64,000 nt of DNA from Roseateles puraquae (GTDB lineage Bacteria > Pseudomonadota > Gammaproteobacteria > Burkholderiales > Burkholderiaceae_C), in contig NZ_NISI01000017.1 of NCBI RefSeq assembly GCF_002205845.1, positions 1-64,000 on the forward strand. Direction: 5' to 3'. Position 1 is the first letter of the stretch; every line of letters starts with the position of its first letter. This document shows, piece by piece, positions 7,926 to 17,179 of the stretch. A program made the position numbers and the translations under genes. Below the pieces are notes generated by a model. That model had not been told where the DNA came from. It did not search any database and was given only the letters and a program-made list of their open reading frames with translations.

Positions 7926-7980
7926 ACTGCCATCTGCCGCTGCCTGGCACGCTGTGGCAGAAGATGGCAGAAGATGGCAA
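7926..7980. promoter_or_regulatory. Upstream activator sites (TGGCAG/CTGCCA repeats)
   Basis: The stretch holds ACTGCCATCTGCCGCTGCC and then a tandem repeat TGGCAGAAGA, TGGCAGAAGA, TGGCAA (about 7955-7980). It is 90-145 bp upstream of the -24/-12 element, the usual place for enhancer-binding-protein sites, and overlaps the start of the FisR-like gene, so it may also set its autoregulation. The 11-mer TGCCATCTGCC also occurs upstream of cydP. Confidence 0.6.
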
Positions 7981-9341
7981 CCACTTCCGTCAGCCTCACC
8001 ATGCCCACGCCACCCTCGCCCACTCCGCAAGTTCAAGCCCTGGTGTCCTACCTGGAACACGAGTCGCAGCCCATGATCGTGCTGGACCCGGACTACAACA
8101 TCCTCGCGGCGAACACGGCCTACCAGCGCCAGTTCGGGACAGCCGACCGGCCCTACCTCGGCCACAAGTGCTTCCGCGTCTCGCACCACTACGACGTGCC
8201 GTGCGACCAGGCTGGCGAGCACTGCCCGATGCGCCGCGCCTTCGAGCTCAAGGGGCCTGACCGCGTGCTGCACATCCATCACACGCCGCGCGGCCCGGAG
8301 CATGTGGACGTGGAACTGCGCCCCATCCTCGACGGCGATCGTCAGGTGGTGGCCTACGTCGAGCGGCTGACCACCGTGAAGCACGCCTCGGCCCGTGCCA
8401 ACCAGGCAGGTCTGGTGGGGCGGTCGCCGGCGTTCAATACCGCGCTGGAATCCGTCCAGCGGGTGGCTCGGTCGCAGCTGCCGGTGCTGTTGCAGGGGGA
8501 GTCCGGCACGGGCAAGGAATTGTTTGCGCGCGCTGTCCACGAGGTGAGCGATCGGCACGGCGGCCCGTTCGTCGTCGTCGACTGCTCAGGGCTGCCCGAG
8601 ACGCTCTTCGAGAGCGAGTTGTTCGGCCACGAGAAGGGTGCGTTCACTGGCGCCATGCACCGCAAGCCGGGGCTCGTCGAAACCGCGGCCGGTGGGACGC
8701 TGTTCCTCGACGAGATCGGCGACGTGCCGCTGGGCATGCAGGTCAAGCTGCTGCGGCTGATCGAGTCGGGTACTTTCCGGCGGGTTGGTGCAACCGAAAC
8801 CCAGCAGGCGGACTTCCGCCTCGTGGCAGCCACGCACAAGCCGCTCCAGCAGATGGTGGCCGACGGCAGCTTCCGGCAAGACCTCTACTACCGCATCGCC
8901 GCCTTTCCGATCTACCTGCCACCGCTGCGCGAGCGTGCGGGCGACATTCCCCTGCTCGTGGACTCATTCCTGCAGCGGGGCGGCAAGGCAGCATCGACGG
9001 TGGTGATCCAGCCTGCCGCCATGGCCCGGCTGCAGGCCCACAACTGGCCCGGCAACATCCGCGAGTTGCGGAACGTGCTGGAGCGCGCCCGGTTGTTTGC
9101 TGACGACGGCGTGGTGCGACCCGAACACCTGCCCGAGTGGCTGCACGGGCGCCCTCACCCACTGCCGCCGGCCGCACCCGCCACGTCGGCCAGCCCGCCG
9201 CCGGCGCCCGCGCGTGATGTCGATGCCGAGATTCGCCGCATGGTGCAGGACGGCCAGCTCAGCCGCCGTGAGATGGCGGAGTCGCTGGGCCTCAGCGAGC
9301 GTACCTTCTACCGGCGACTGAAGGCACTCGGGCTGAGTTGA
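7974..9341 (+). CDS. fisR: FisR-like sigma54-dependent activator sensing sulfane sulfur
   Basis: The 455-residue protein has an N-terminal PAS-like sensor, a central AAA+ domain (Walker [15 protein letters not shown] loop for sigma54 contact, Walker [11 protein letters not shown]) and a C-terminal Fis-type helix-turn-helix ([21 protein letters not shown]). The sensor has three cysteines at 66, 77 and 84, spaced 11 and 7. This is exactly the spacing described for the persulfide-sensing Cys53/64/71 of FisR from Cupriavidus, which activates pdo-sqr. It is divergent from such an operon. ATG 8001 (Met10) is an alternative start. The first ATG overlaps the TGGCAG repeats. Confidence 0.88.
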   Translation: MATTSVSLTMPTPPSPTPQVQALVSYLEHESQPMIVLDPDYNILAANTAYQRQFGTADRPYLGHKCFRVSHHYDVPCDQAGEHCPMRRAFELKGPDRVLHIHHTPRGPEHVDVELRPILDGDRQVVAYVERLTTVKHASARANQAGLVGRSPAFNTALESVQRVARSQLPVLLQGESGTGKELFARAVHEVSDRHGGPFVVVDCSGLPETLFESELFGHEKGAFTGAMHRKPGLVETAAGGTLFLDEIGDVPLGMQVKLLRLIESGTFRRVGATETQQADFRLVAATHKPLQQMVADGSFRQDLYYRIAAFPIYLPPLRERAGDIPLLVDSFLQRGGKAASTVVIQPAAMARLQAHNWPGNIRELRNVLERARLFADDGVVRPEHLPEWLHGRPHPLPPAAPATSASPPPAPARDVDAEIRRMVQDGQLSRREMAESLGLSERTFYRRLKALGLS

Positions 9342-9390
9342 GCGTCACCGGGCATCGCCTAGGGTTGTCACCAAGGTTCTCTACTTCTGT

Positions 9391-9409
9391 AATCGTTAAT
9401 ATAACGATT
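9391..9409. promoter_or_regulatory. Palindromic operator upstream of the sox operon
   Basis: AATCGTTA and TAACGATT form perfect 8-bp arms around the spacer ATA. The dyad covers a plausible -10 (TAATAT, 9396-9401). It stands about 180 bp before soxC in an otherwise GC-rich gap. It would suit a repressor such as the thiol-rich ArsR protein at 21396, but no second copy was found beside that gene. Confidence 0.5.
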
Positions 9410-9589
9410 GACTGATGTTGCGGCAGCGCAGCATCCGGCGCGCAGCCAGACGGCATCGCGCCGTTCAGATGAACAAAGGCAGCGCGTTCAGAGCCTGCCG
9501 CAGGAGACAAGGCTTCCTATGCCGTGCTCGCAGCCTCTCGCGTGCATCGCACCCGCCGGCACTCGCCGCGCCTCGGGGGAGATGACATC

Positions 9590-10951
9590 GTGACGCACTC
9601 CAGCCTGCCCTCCGGCCGCTTGCGCCCGGCGCCTGAAAACTTCCTCGATGGCGATGGCATCCGCGCTGTCGTCGACGAGGCCAAGCAGGGCCGTCGTGAC
9701 TTCGTGCGCCATGCCTTCGCCGCCGCGCTGGCGGGCGGTGCCGCTGCGGCTACAGCCCAGCCCGCATCGGCCGGCGATCCCAATATCCTGAACTTGCCGG
9801 AGCACAGCCAGGGCCTGGGCCAGCCGGTGGCGGCGGAAGGGTATGGCAAGCCGTCCAAGTACGAAGCGAATGTGCAACGTCGCCCCAGCCCCGGGTTGAC
9901 GCAGACGACCCAGGCCTCGGTCTCCTTCGCACCCCTGCAATCGCTGTTCGGCATCGTCACCCCCAGCGGCCTGCATTTCGAGCGCCACCACCAAGGCTGG
10001 TGGGACATCGACCCGTCCAAGCACCGCTTGATGATCAACGGCAGCGACGACAGCCTGCTGAAGAAGCCGCTCGTGTTCACGATGGACGAACTGATGCGGC
10101 TGCCGAGCGTGAGCCGCTTCCACTTCATCGAGTGCGGTGCCAACACCGGCATGGAATGGGGCAACGTGGCCGTGCCGACCTGCCAGTACACGCACGGCAT
10201 GCTCAGCTGCAGCGAGTTCACCGGCGTGCCGCTGCGCGTGCTCTTCGACCTGTGCGGCGTCGACTACAAACGCGCCCGCTACGTCCTCGCCGAGGGCGCC
10301 GATGGCTCCAGCATGACGCGCACGGTGCCGATGGAACTCGTGGAGAGCGGCGAGGTGTTCGTCGCCTACGGCCAGAACGGCGAGATGCTGCGGCCCGAGC
10401 AGGGCTATCCGCTTCGGCTGGTCGTGCCGGGTGTGCAGGGCGTGAGCTGGGTCAAGTACCTGCGCCGGCTCGAAGTTGGCGATCAGCCCTACGGCACCAA
10501 GGACGAAACCGTCCACTACATCGACTTGATGCCCGGCGGCCTGCATCGTCAGTACACCAGCACGCAGGAATGCAAGAGCGTCGTCACAACGCCGTCCGGC
10601 GGCCAGGTGCTGCTCGACAAGGGCTACTACCAGATCAGCGGCCTGGCCTGGTCAGGGCGCGGCAAGGTCAAGCGCGTGGACGTGACGACTGATGGGGGCC
10701 GCAACTGGCGCACGGCGCGCCTGCAGGACCCCGTTATGAGCAAGTGCCTCACCCGCTTCACGCTCGACTGGCAGTGGGACGGCAAGCCGGCCCTCATCCA
10801 GAGCCGAGCCATGGACGAGACCGGCTATGTGCAACCCAGCACCCGCCAGCTGCGCGCGGTTCGCGGCACGCGGTCGATCTATCACAACAACGCGATCCAG
10901 TCCTGGCTGGTCGAAGAGAGCGGCGAGGTGCGCAATGTCCAGCTCTCGTAA
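9590..10951 (+). CDS. soxC: Sulfane dehydrogenase subunit SoxC (molybdoprotein)
   Basis: SoxC is the molybdopterin subunit of periplasmic Sox(CD)2, which removes electrons from the sulfane sulfur bound to SoxY. The product (453 residues) has a Tat-type leader (GRRDFVRHAFAAAL about 40 residues in, preceding Ala-rich hydrophobic residues). The sulfite-oxidase fold is visible in FIECGANTGMEWGN and in the C-terminal dimerisation part with GVSWVKYLRRLEV. GTG 9590 was chosen because GGGGGAG lies eight bases upstream. The frame is open further to 9524. It begins the soxCDYZAXB operon and overlaps soxD by 17 bp. Confidence 0.92.
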   Translation: MTHSSLPSGRLRPAPENFLDGDGIRAVVDEAKQGRRDFVRHAFAAALAGGAAAATAQPASAGDPNILNLPEHSQGLGQPVAAEGYGKPSKYEANVQRRPSPGLTQTTQASVSFAPLQSLFGIVTPSGLHFERHHQGWWDIDPSKHRLMINGSDDSLLKKPLVFTMDELMRLPSVSRFHFIECGANTGMEWGNVAVPTCQYTHGMLSCSEFTGVPLRVLFDLCGVDYKRARYVLAEGADGSSMTRTVPMELVESGEVFVAYGQNGEMLRPEQGYPLRLVVPGVQGVSWVKYLRRLEVGDQPYGTKDETVHYIDLMPGGLHRQYTSTQECKSVVTTPSGGQVLLDKGYYQISGLAWSGRGKVKRVDVTTDGGRNWRTARLQDPVMSKCLTRFTLDWQWDGKPALIQSRAMDETGYVQPSTRQLRAVRGTRSIYHNNAIQSWLVEESGEVRNVQLS

Positions 10952-12026
10952 GCCCTTCCTCGCCCTGCTGCTCGGAACCTTGGCAGTCCTGACCGCCTCG
11001 GCGCAGTCGACCTACCCAGGCATCGGGCGCGCCGCCACGCCCGCGGAGATCAAGGCCTGGGACATCGACGTCCGCCCGGACTTCAAAGGCCTGCCCAAAG
11101 GCGCCGGCACCGTGAGCCAGGGTCAGGACATCTGGGAAACCAAGTGCGCCTCCTGCCATGGCGTGTTCGGCGAGAGCAACGAGGTGTTCTCTCCCCTGGT
11201 GGGCGGCACGACGGCCGAAGACATCAAGACCGGCCGCGTCGCACGCTTGAACGACACCACCTTCCCGGGCCGCACGACGCTGATGAAGGTTTCCACCGTA
11301 TCGACGCTGTGGGACTACATCAACCGCGCGATGCCTTGGAACGCGCCCAAGTCGCTGAAGACGGATGAGGTCTACGCCGTCACGGCCTACCTGCTCAACC
11401 TGGGCGGCATCGTGCCGGACGGCTTCACACTGAGCGACACCAACATCGCCGACGTGCAGAAGCGCATGCCCAACCGCAATGGCGTGACGACCGCGCACGC
11501 CATGTGGCCCGGCAAGGGCATGGGCAAGCCCGGCGCCTTCGACGTGAAGGCGACCGCCTGCATGAAGGACTGCGAGGCCGAGCCCAAGGTGGCCTCGCTG
11601 CTGCCCGACTTCGCGCGGAACAACAACGGCAATCTGGCCGAACAGCAGCGCCTGATCGGCCCCCAGCGCGGCGTCGACACCACTCGCCCGCCGGGCGCTC
11701 GGCGCGACGGGCCGATCACTGTCGCTGCAACGCCTGCCGCCCCGCCTCCAGCCGCGCCGAGCGGCACGGCCAATGCACTGGCTCTGCTCAAGAAGCACTC
11801 CTGCACGGCCTGCCACGGCATGGAGCAAAAGCTCGTCGGCCCGGGCTTCAAGCAGGTCGCCACCAAGTACGCCGGCCGCGCGGACGCCGAGGCTTACTTC
11901 GCCGGCAAGATCAAGGCGGGGGGCCAGGGCGTCTGGGGTCCGATTCCCATGCCCGCACAGGCGCTATCCGACGCTGATCTCAAGACCTTGGCGAACTGGC
12001 TCGCCACCGGTGCGGCCAGCCACTGA
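10935..12026 (+). CDS. soxD: Sulfane dehydrogenase subunit SoxD (diheme cytochrome c)
   Basis: The 363-residue secreted protein has a signal peptide (KPFLALLLGTLAVLTASAQS) and two heme c motifs, CASCHG near residue 65 and CTACHG near 292, joined by a Pro/Ala-rich linker. This is the two-domain plan of full-length SoxD, the electron-accepting partner of SoxC. The ATG at 10935 gives the signal peptide directly and overlaps the end of soxC, pointing to translational coupling. Presence of SoxCD implies complete oxidation of thiosulfate without sulfur globules. Confidence 0.92.
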   Translation: MSSSRKPFLALLLGTLAVLTASAQSTYPGIGRAATPAEIKAWDIDVRPDFKGLPKGAGTVSQGQDIWETKCASCHGVFGESNEVFSPLVGGTTAEDIKTGRVARLNDTTFPGRTTLMKVSTVSTLWDYINRAMPWNAPKSLKTDEVYAVTAYLLNLGGIVPDGFTLSDTNIADVQKRMPNRNGVTTAHAMWPGKGMGKPGAFDVKATACMKDCEAEPKVASLLPDFARNNNGNLAEQQRLIGPQRGVDTTRPPGARRDGPITVAATPAAPPPAAPSGTANALALLKKHSCTACHGMEQKLVGPGFKQVATKYAGRADAEAYFAGKIKAGGQGVWGPIPMPAQALSDADLKTLANWLATGAASH

Positions 12027-12093
12027 CCCCTGGATTGCCCGCATGCATTCGCACACCAACACTTCTAACGTGGACCGCCTGAAGGAGACACCC

Positions 12094-12561
12094 ATGACGA
12101 ACCCCCTCAACCGCCGCATGGCGCTGGCCCGCTCCGCTCAGGTGGCCTTGATGCTCGGCGGACTGGGCTTGCTGCCCCGTGCTGCGCTGGCCGCCTACCC
12201 CACCGCGGCCTTCGAGGCCAAGACCATCGCCGACCTGATGAAGGCCCTCGGCGCTGGCGCTCCGGTCGAGAGCAAGGATGTGACCGTCACCGCGCCCGAC
12301 ATCGCCGAGAACGGTGCCGTCGTGCCGGTGGGCGCCTCTACCTCGCTGCCCGGCGCCAAGCGCCTGCTGCTGTTGGTCGAGAAGAACCCGAGCGTGCTGT
12401 CCGCAGCCTTCGACGTGAACGAGTTCGTCGAGCCCAGCTTCACCACGCGGGTCAAGATGGGCCAATCCTCCAACGTGCTCGCCGTGGCGCTGATGGCCGA
12501 CGGCCGCGTGCTTTACGCCCAGAAGGAAGTCAAGGTCACGCTCGGTGGCTGCGGCGGCTGA
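12094..12561 (+). CDS. soxY: Sulfur carrier subunit SoxY
   Basis: This is a 155-residue periplasmic protein with a Tat-like leader (NRRMALARSAQVALML) and the hallmark C-terminal swinging arm GGCGG. The cysteine of that arm carries the sulfur substrate between Sox enzymes. GGAGA precedes the ATG by six bases. It pairs with SoxZ, encoded 50 bp downstream, and the pair is exported as one complex. Confidence 0.95.
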   Translation: MTNPLNRRMALARSAQVALMLGGLGLLPRAALAAYPTAAFEAKTIADLMKALGAGAPVESKDVTVTAPDIAENGAVVPVGASTSLPGAKRLLLLVEKNPSVLSAAFDVNEFVEPSFTTRVKMGQSSNVLAVALMADGRVLYAQKEVKVTLGGCGG

Positions 12562-12610
12562 TCGCCCTGCCCCACCCGATCTCTCGCACAACGACATCAG
12601 GAGACAAAAC

Positions 12611-12922
12611 ATGCCCGATCCCATGCGCATCCGAGCCCAGGCGGCCGGCGACAAGACCACCGTTCGTGTGCTGATGAGCCACGAGATGGAAACCGGCCTC
12701 CGCAAGGACCCCGCCGGCAAGACGATTCCGGCCTGGTTCATCCAGGAAGTGACCGCCCAACTCAACGGCAAGCCCGTGCTCACCGCCGAGTGGGGTCCGT
12801 CCGTTTCCAAGAACCCCTTCCTGCAGTTCATCGTGAAGGGTGCCAAGGCCGGCGACAAGATCGCCGTCACCTGGCGCGACAACCGCGGCGAGACCCGCAC
12901 CGACGAAGCCACGGTCTCGTGA
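12611..12922 (+). CDS. soxZ: Sulfur carrier subunit SoxZ
   Basis: The 103-residue protein without a signal peptide has the SoxZ core (PMRIRAQ at the start, AWFIQEVTAQLNGKPVL and GPSVSKNPFLQFIVKGAKAGD). SoxZ is the immunoglobulin-fold partner of SoxY and hitch-hikes through the Tat system with it. AGGAGA lies about seven bases before the ATG. It is in the middle of the sox operon. Confidence 0.95.
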   Translation: MPDPMRIRAQAAGDKTTVRVLMSHEMETGLRKDPAGKTIPAWFIQEVTAQLNGKPVLTAEWGPSVSKNPFLQFIVKGAKAGDKIAVTWRDNRGETRTDEATVS

Positions 12923-12962
12923 CCGGCCGCTGATTCGCCCGTTCGCCACTGCAGGAGGGCCC

Positions 12963-13784
12963 ATGCGCTCACGACTGATTGCGTTCGCCGCCATCGCGGC
13001 CAGTGCCACTGCCACCCTACCCCTGGTGGCCCAGACCCCGCCCCAGCCCAAAACGGCCGCCGACGGCATCGCCGAATACCGCAAGATGCTCGAAGACGGC
13101 AACCCCGCCGAGCTGTTTGAAGCCAAGGGTGAAGACCTCTGGAAGACGCCTCGCGGGCCGAAGAACACCACGCTGGAGGCCTGCGACCTAGGGCTCGGCC
13201 CCGGCGTCGTCAAGGGTGCCTGGGCCCAGCTGCCTCGCTACTTTCCGGACACGAAGAAGGTGCAGGACCTGGAGTCGCGCCTGTTGACCTGCATGCAGAC
13301 GCTGCAGGGCTTCGATGCCGCCGAGATTGCCGCCACGCCCTTCGACAAGGATGAGCAGAAGTCGGTGACGGCCCTGGCCGCGTGGATCTCGTCGATGTCG
13401 CGCGGCATGAAGATGGCGTTGCCGCAGAAGCATCCTGAAGAGAAGCGCGCCTACGAGCTCGGCAAGCGGGCCTTCTTCTACCGCGGCGGGCCGATGGACT
13501 TCTCCTGCGCCAGCTGTCACGGCGAAGCCGGCAAGCGCATCCGCCTGCAGGATCTGCCCGACCTGACGAAGAACCCGGGCGACGGCGTGGGCTTCGCGGC
13601 GTGGCCTGCCTATCGCGTCTCCAGTGGCGAGATGTGGAGCATGCAGCGGCGGCTCAACGACTGCTTCCGCCAGCAGCGCTTCCCCTACCCCGGCTTCGCC
13701 TCCGACGTCACCATCGCGCTCGGGGTCTACATGGGCGTCAACGCCAAGGGCGCCGAGTCCATCGCCCCTGCCATCAAGCGTTGA
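12963..13784 (+). CDS. soxA: L-cysteine S-thiosulfotransferase subunit SoxA (monoheme)
   Basis: The 273-residue secreted cytochrome joins thiosulfate to the SoxY cysteine together with SoxX. A signal peptide ends near AQTPP. One heme site CASCHG is present in the C-terminal half, and the active-site cysteine is in RLNDCFRQQRFPYPG. The N-terminal domain keeps two cysteines (EACDLG and LLTCMQT) but no CxxCH, so it is the single-heme type of SoxA in which the first site has become a disulfide. Confidence 0.95.
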   Translation: MRSRLIAFAAIAASATATLPLVAQTPPQPKTAADGIAEYRKMLEDGNPAELFEAKGEDLWKTPRGPKNTTLEACDLGLGPGVVKGAWAQLPRYFPDTKKVQDLESRLLTCMQTLQGFDAAEIAATPFDKDEQKSVTALAAWISSMSRGMKMALPQKHPEEKRAYELGKRAFFYRGGPMDFSCASCHGEAGKRIRLQDLPDLTKNPGDGVGFAAWPAYRVSSGEMWSMQRRLNDCFRQQRFPYPGFASDVTIALGVYMGVNAKGAESIAPAIKR

Positions 13785-13794
13785 GGAGACCGAC

Positions 13795-14427
13795 ATGAAA
13801 ATCCGATACCTCACGGCCATGACGCTGATTGCGGCCACCGGCGCCCATGCCCAGACGGCCAAGCAACTCGACCAGCAGGCCGACGCCATGATGCGCGCCT
13901 CGTTCCGCGAGCAGGGCATTGCCAAGCTCGACCGGCTGAACCAGGACGACGCACAAAGGGCCTGCTCGCAGGCCAAGCCGCCATCAGCCGCCGTCACGAA
14001 GAAGATCGAAGCCGCCCAGATGGCCACCATCAAGTGGCCGGCCGACGGGCAGTACATCGGCGACTGGAAGGAAGGCGAGAAGCTCGCCCAGAACGGCCGT
14101 GGCATGACCTGGACGGACGCCAGCGCCGCCCCCGCCAAGAATGGGGCCATGTGCTACAACTGCCATCAGATCGACAAGAAGGAAATCTCCTTCGGCACGA
14201 TCGGCCCGAGCCTCTGGAACTACGGCAAGCTGCGCGGCGTCACCGACCCCGCGGACCCGGCGGCCGCCGCCATCGTCAAGTACACCTGGGGCAAGCTCTA
14301 CAACAGCAAGGCCTACTCGGCCTGCTCCAACATGCCGCGCTTCGGCCATGCCGAACTGCTCAACGAGCAGCAGATCCGCGACGTGATGGCCTTGCTGCTG
14401 GACCCGAAGTCTCCGGTCAACCAGTAG
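13795..14427 (+). CDS. soxX: Thiosulfotransferase cytochrome subunit SoxX
   Basis: The 210-residue monoheme cytochrome c has a signal peptide (YLTAMTLIAATGAHAQ), the heme motif CYNCHQ and a distal methionine in SNMPRFG. It is longer than minimal SoxX because of an N-terminal extension of about 70 residues (ADAMMRASFREQGIAKL, then QRACSQA). It forms SoxAX with the product of the gene ten bases upstream. GGAG precedes the ATG. Confidence 0.94.
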   Translation: MKIRYLTAMTLIAATGAHAQTAKQLDQQADAMMRASFREQGIAKLDRLNQDDAQRACSQAKPPSAAVTKKIEAAQMATIKWPADGQYIGDWKEGEKLAQNGRGMTWTDASAAPAKNGAMCYNCHQIDKKEISFGTIGPSLWNYGKLRGVTDPADPAAAAIVKYTWGKLYNSKAYSACSNMPRFGHAELLNEQQIRDVMALLLDPKSPVNQ

Positions 14428-14434
14428 GCGCGCC

Positions 14435-16174
14435 ATGTCCCTGTCCAAGCGCGATTTCCTGCAGGTGCTCGGCTGCGCGGCGGCGGCCGGTCTGCCGCTG
14501 GCCCGAGTAGCCGAGGCGGCTCCCGAGAAGGCAGAAGCCCAGTTCTACGACCTGCCACCCTTCGGCAACGTCTCCCTGCTGCACATGACGGACTGCCATG
14601 CGCAGCTCCAGCCCATCTACTTCCGCGAGCCCAGCGTGAATCTGGGCATCGGCAGCATGCAGGGGCAGTTGCCCCACCTCGTGGGCGAGCGCTTGCTGAA
14701 GGCTGCAGGCATGCGGCCGGGTACGGCGTCTGCACACGCGTTCACCGCACTCAACTTCGATGCGGCCGCGCGCCGCTACGGCAAGGTGGGCGGCTTCGCG
14801 CACCTCGCCACGCTGGTGAAGCGCCTGAAGGCCAGCCGCCCCGGCGCGCTGCTGCTCGACGGCGGCGACACCTGGCAAGGCTCCGCCACGTCGCTGTGGA
14901 CGAACGCGCAGGACATGGTCGACGCCTGCAAGCTGCTCGGCGTGGACGTGATGACCGGGCACTGGGAGTTCACCTACGGCATGGAGCGGGTGAAGGAGAT
15001 CGTCGACAAGGACTTCGCCGGCAAGGTCGAGTTCGTCGCCCAGAACGTGAAGACGGCCGACTTCGGCGACCCGGTGTTCAAGCCCTACACGCTACGCACG
15101 ATCAATGGCGTGCCCGTGGCGATCATCGGCCAGGCCTTCCCCTACACGCCCATTGCCAACCCGCGCTACATGGTGGCGGACTGGGAGTTCGGCATCCAGG
15201 ACGCCAACATGCAGAAGGTCGTGGATGAAGCGCGGGCCGCGGGCGCCCAGCTCGTCTGCATCGTGTCGCACAACGGGATGGACGTCGACCTCAAGATGGC
15301 CTCGCGCGTGCGCGGCATTGACGCGATCTTCGGCGGCCACACGCACGACGGCGTGCCGATGGCGGTGCCGGTCAAGAACGCCGGAGGCACCACGCTGGTC
15401 ACGAATGCCGGCAGCAACGGCAAGTTCCTCGGCGTGATGGACTTCGACGTCAAGGGCGGCCGGCTGGTGGACTTCCGTTACCGCCTGCTGCCCGTCTTCG
15501 CGAACCAGCTGCGCCCGGACGCCGACATGCAGGCGCTGATCACCAAGATCCGCGCTCCGTTCGAGAAGCGCCTGAACGAGAAGCTGGCCGTCACCGACGG
15601 CCTGCTCTACCGCCGGGGCAACTTCAACGGCAGCTGGGACCAGCTCATCTGCGATGCGTTGATGGACGTCCAGGGCGCCGACATCGCCTTCTCGCCCGGC
15701 TTCCGCTGGGGCACCAGCCTGCTGCCGGGCGACACCATCACGCGCGAGCTGCTGATGGACCAGCTCGCCATCACCTACCCGTACGCCACGCTCACCGAAA
15801 TGACCGGCGCGACGATCAAGACCATCCTTGAGGACGTCGCCGACAACCTATTCAACCCGGACCCCTACTACCAGCAAGGCGGCGACATGGTGCGCGTCGG
15901 GGGCCTGACCTACACGATGCAGCCCACGGAAGCCATGGGCCGGCGCATTGCCGACATGCGCCTGCACGGCAAGCCCATCGAGGCCGACAAGCGCTACAAG
16001 GTGGCCGGCTGGGCGCCGGTGGCGGAGGACGCCAAGAACGCGCCGGGCGTGAAGCCCGTGTGGGAGCACGTGGAGACCTGGCTGCGCAGCCAGGGCGGCC
16101 GCGTGAAGCCGCGCACGATCAACACGCCGAAGCTCGTGGCCATGCAGGGCAACCCCGGGCTGATGCCTTCCTGA
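14435..16174 (+). CDS. soxB: Thiosulfohydrolase SoxB
   Basis: SoxB (579 residues) hydrolyses the sulfate group from the SoxY-bound thiosulfate conjugate in the periplasm. It is a dimanganese enzyme of the 5'-nucleotidase/calcineurin-like fold. The metal motifs are visible: LLHMTDCHAQ, LDGGDTWQGS, SHNGMDVD and GGHTHDG. The N-terminus has a short Tat-like leader (SKRDFLQVLGCAAAAGLPLA). It begins seven bases after soxX. It is the last core sox gene of the cluster. Confidence 0.95.
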   Translation: MSLSKRDFLQVLGCAAAAGLPLARVAEAAPEKAEAQFYDLPPFGNVSLLHMTDCHAQLQPIYFREPSVNLGIGSMQGQLPHLVGERLLKAAGMRPGTASAHAFTALNFDAAARRYGKVGGFAHLATLVKRLKASRPGALLLDGGDTWQGSATSLWTNAQDMVDACKLLGVDVMTGHWEFTYGMERVKEIVDKDFAGKVEFVAQNVKTADFGDPVFKPYTLRTINGVPVAIIGQAFPYTPIANPRYMVADWEFGIQDANMQKVVDEARAAGAQLVCIVSHNGMDVDLKMASRVRGIDAIFGGHTHDGVPMAVPVKNAGGTTLVTNAGSNGKFLGVMDFDVKGGRLVDFRYRLLPVFANQLRPDADMQALITKIRAPFEKRLNEKLAVTDGLLYRRGNFNGSWDQLICDALMDVQGADIAFSPGFRWGTSLLPGDTITRELLMDQLAITYPYATLTEMTGATIKTILEDVADNLFNPDPYYQQGGDMVRVGGLTYTMQPTEAMGRRIADMRLHGKPIEADKRYKVAGWAPVAEDAKNAPGVKPVWEHVETWLRSQGGRVKPRTINTPKLVAMQGNPGLMPS

Positions 16175-16188
16175 ACGAGGAGACCGTG

Positions 16189-16698
16189 ATGCGGACACTG
16201 CTTGCTCCACTCGCGGCACTGGTGCTCAGCAGCGTAGGTGCAGCCCACGCGGCAGACGCACCACCGCTCTTCAGCACGCAGCAGCTGACGCCGGAAACCG
16301 CCCTCGTCGCCGCACGTGCCGCGCTGGCGCACTGCCGCGCGGCTGGCCACCAGGTCGCCGTCGCCGTGACGGACCGCAGCGGCCAGGTGCAGGTGCTGCT
16401 GCGTGACCGCTTCGCCGGTGCCCACACCCTCGACATCGCTCCGCGCAAAGCCTGGACGGCCGCGAGCTTTCGCATGCCCACCGCGGCACTGGCGACCGAA
16501 ACGCAAGCCGGCAAGCCCATGAGCGGCATTCGCCAGTCAGCCCAGGTGATGGCGATCGGCGGCGGCCAGGTCATCGAGGCAGCGGGCGCTGTTGTCGGCG
16601 CCATCGGCGTCTCGGGCGCCCCCGGCGGCGAGGCGGACGACGCCTGCGCGCTGGCCGGCGTCAAGGCCGTGACCGAGTTGATCGAACTGAACGGCTGA
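16189..16698 (+). CDS. Secreted GlcG/HbpS-family heme-binding-like protein
   Basis: The 169-residue protein has a signal peptide (LAPLAALVLSSVGAAHAA) and a GlcG/HbpS (DUF336) domain with the usual GHQVAVAVTDRSGQV opening and the glycine-rich AIGVSGAPGGEADDACA near the end. Members bind heme or small ligands, and the exact role is unknown. It starts 14 bp after soxB and belongs to the same operon, which suggests an accessory role in cytochrome or sulfur handling in the periplasm. Confidence 0.8.
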   Translation: MRTLLAPLAALVLSSVGAAHAADAPPLFSTQQLTPETALVAARAALAHCRAAGHQVAVAVTDRSGQVQVLLRDRFAGAHTLDIAPRKAWTAASFRMPTAALATETQAGKPMSGIRQSAQVMAIGGGQVIEAAGAVVGAIGVSGAPGGEADDACALAGVKAVTELIELNG

Positions 16699-16721
16699 TC
16701 GCCACCCGCGAGGAGACTTCC

Positions 16722-17135
16722 ATGCACAAGCGCTTCCTGCTCGTCCTGTTCACAATGTTCCTGGCGGCTCCGCTCGCCTGGGCGGGTGACCTCGTCGTCT
16801 ATCACTTCGACAACGCAGCCGCGCAGGGCCTCAAGGGCCTGCGCAACATCCGCAATCACCTCGACACCGACCCGTCCGCGCAGATCACCGTGGTGACCCA
16901 CGCCGAGGGCGTGGACCTGCTGATGGAAGGTGCGAAGGCGGCCAACGGCACCGAGTTCGCGCCGCTGGTGTCAGCGCTGAAGGCACGCGGCGTGCGCTTC
17001 GAGGTGTGCGAGATCACGCTGAAGAACCGGGGCCTGAGCAAGGACCAGTTCGTGCTGGATGCCGACTACACGCCCTCCGGCGTGGTGCGCCTCGTGAAAC
17101 TTCAGAAGTCCGGCTACGCCTACATCAAGCCTTGA
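16722..17135 (+). CDS. Periplasmic DsrE-family protein
   Basis: The 137-residue protein has a cleavable signal peptide (FLLVLFTMFLAAPLAWA) followed by a DsrE/DsrF-like fold (DLVVYHFDN, ITVVTHAEGVDLLMEG, GVRFEVCEITLKNRGL). DsrE-type proteins transfer sulfur via a conserved cysteine, and the single mature cysteine is in FEVCEIT. The secreted form next to sox and YeeE genes suggests handling of periplasmic persulfide sulfur. The sulfur-transfer role is inferred. Confidence 0.8.
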   Translation: MHKRFLLVLFTMFLAAPLAWAGDLVVYHFDNAAAQGLKGLRNIRNHLDTDPSAQITVVTHAEGVDLLMEGAKAANGTEFAPLVSALKARGVRFEVCEITLKNRGLSKDQFVLDADYTPSGVVRLVKLQKSGYAYIKP

Positions 17136-17179
17136 GCGTGCTCAACACGCGCTGACGCCCCTCGCCGCAGACTGCGGCC

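Noticed and set aside
9488-10546. 352-codon minus-strand frame opposite soxC
   Set aside because: It is His/Ala/Gly-rich shadow sequence opposite soxC, which has clear family motifs.
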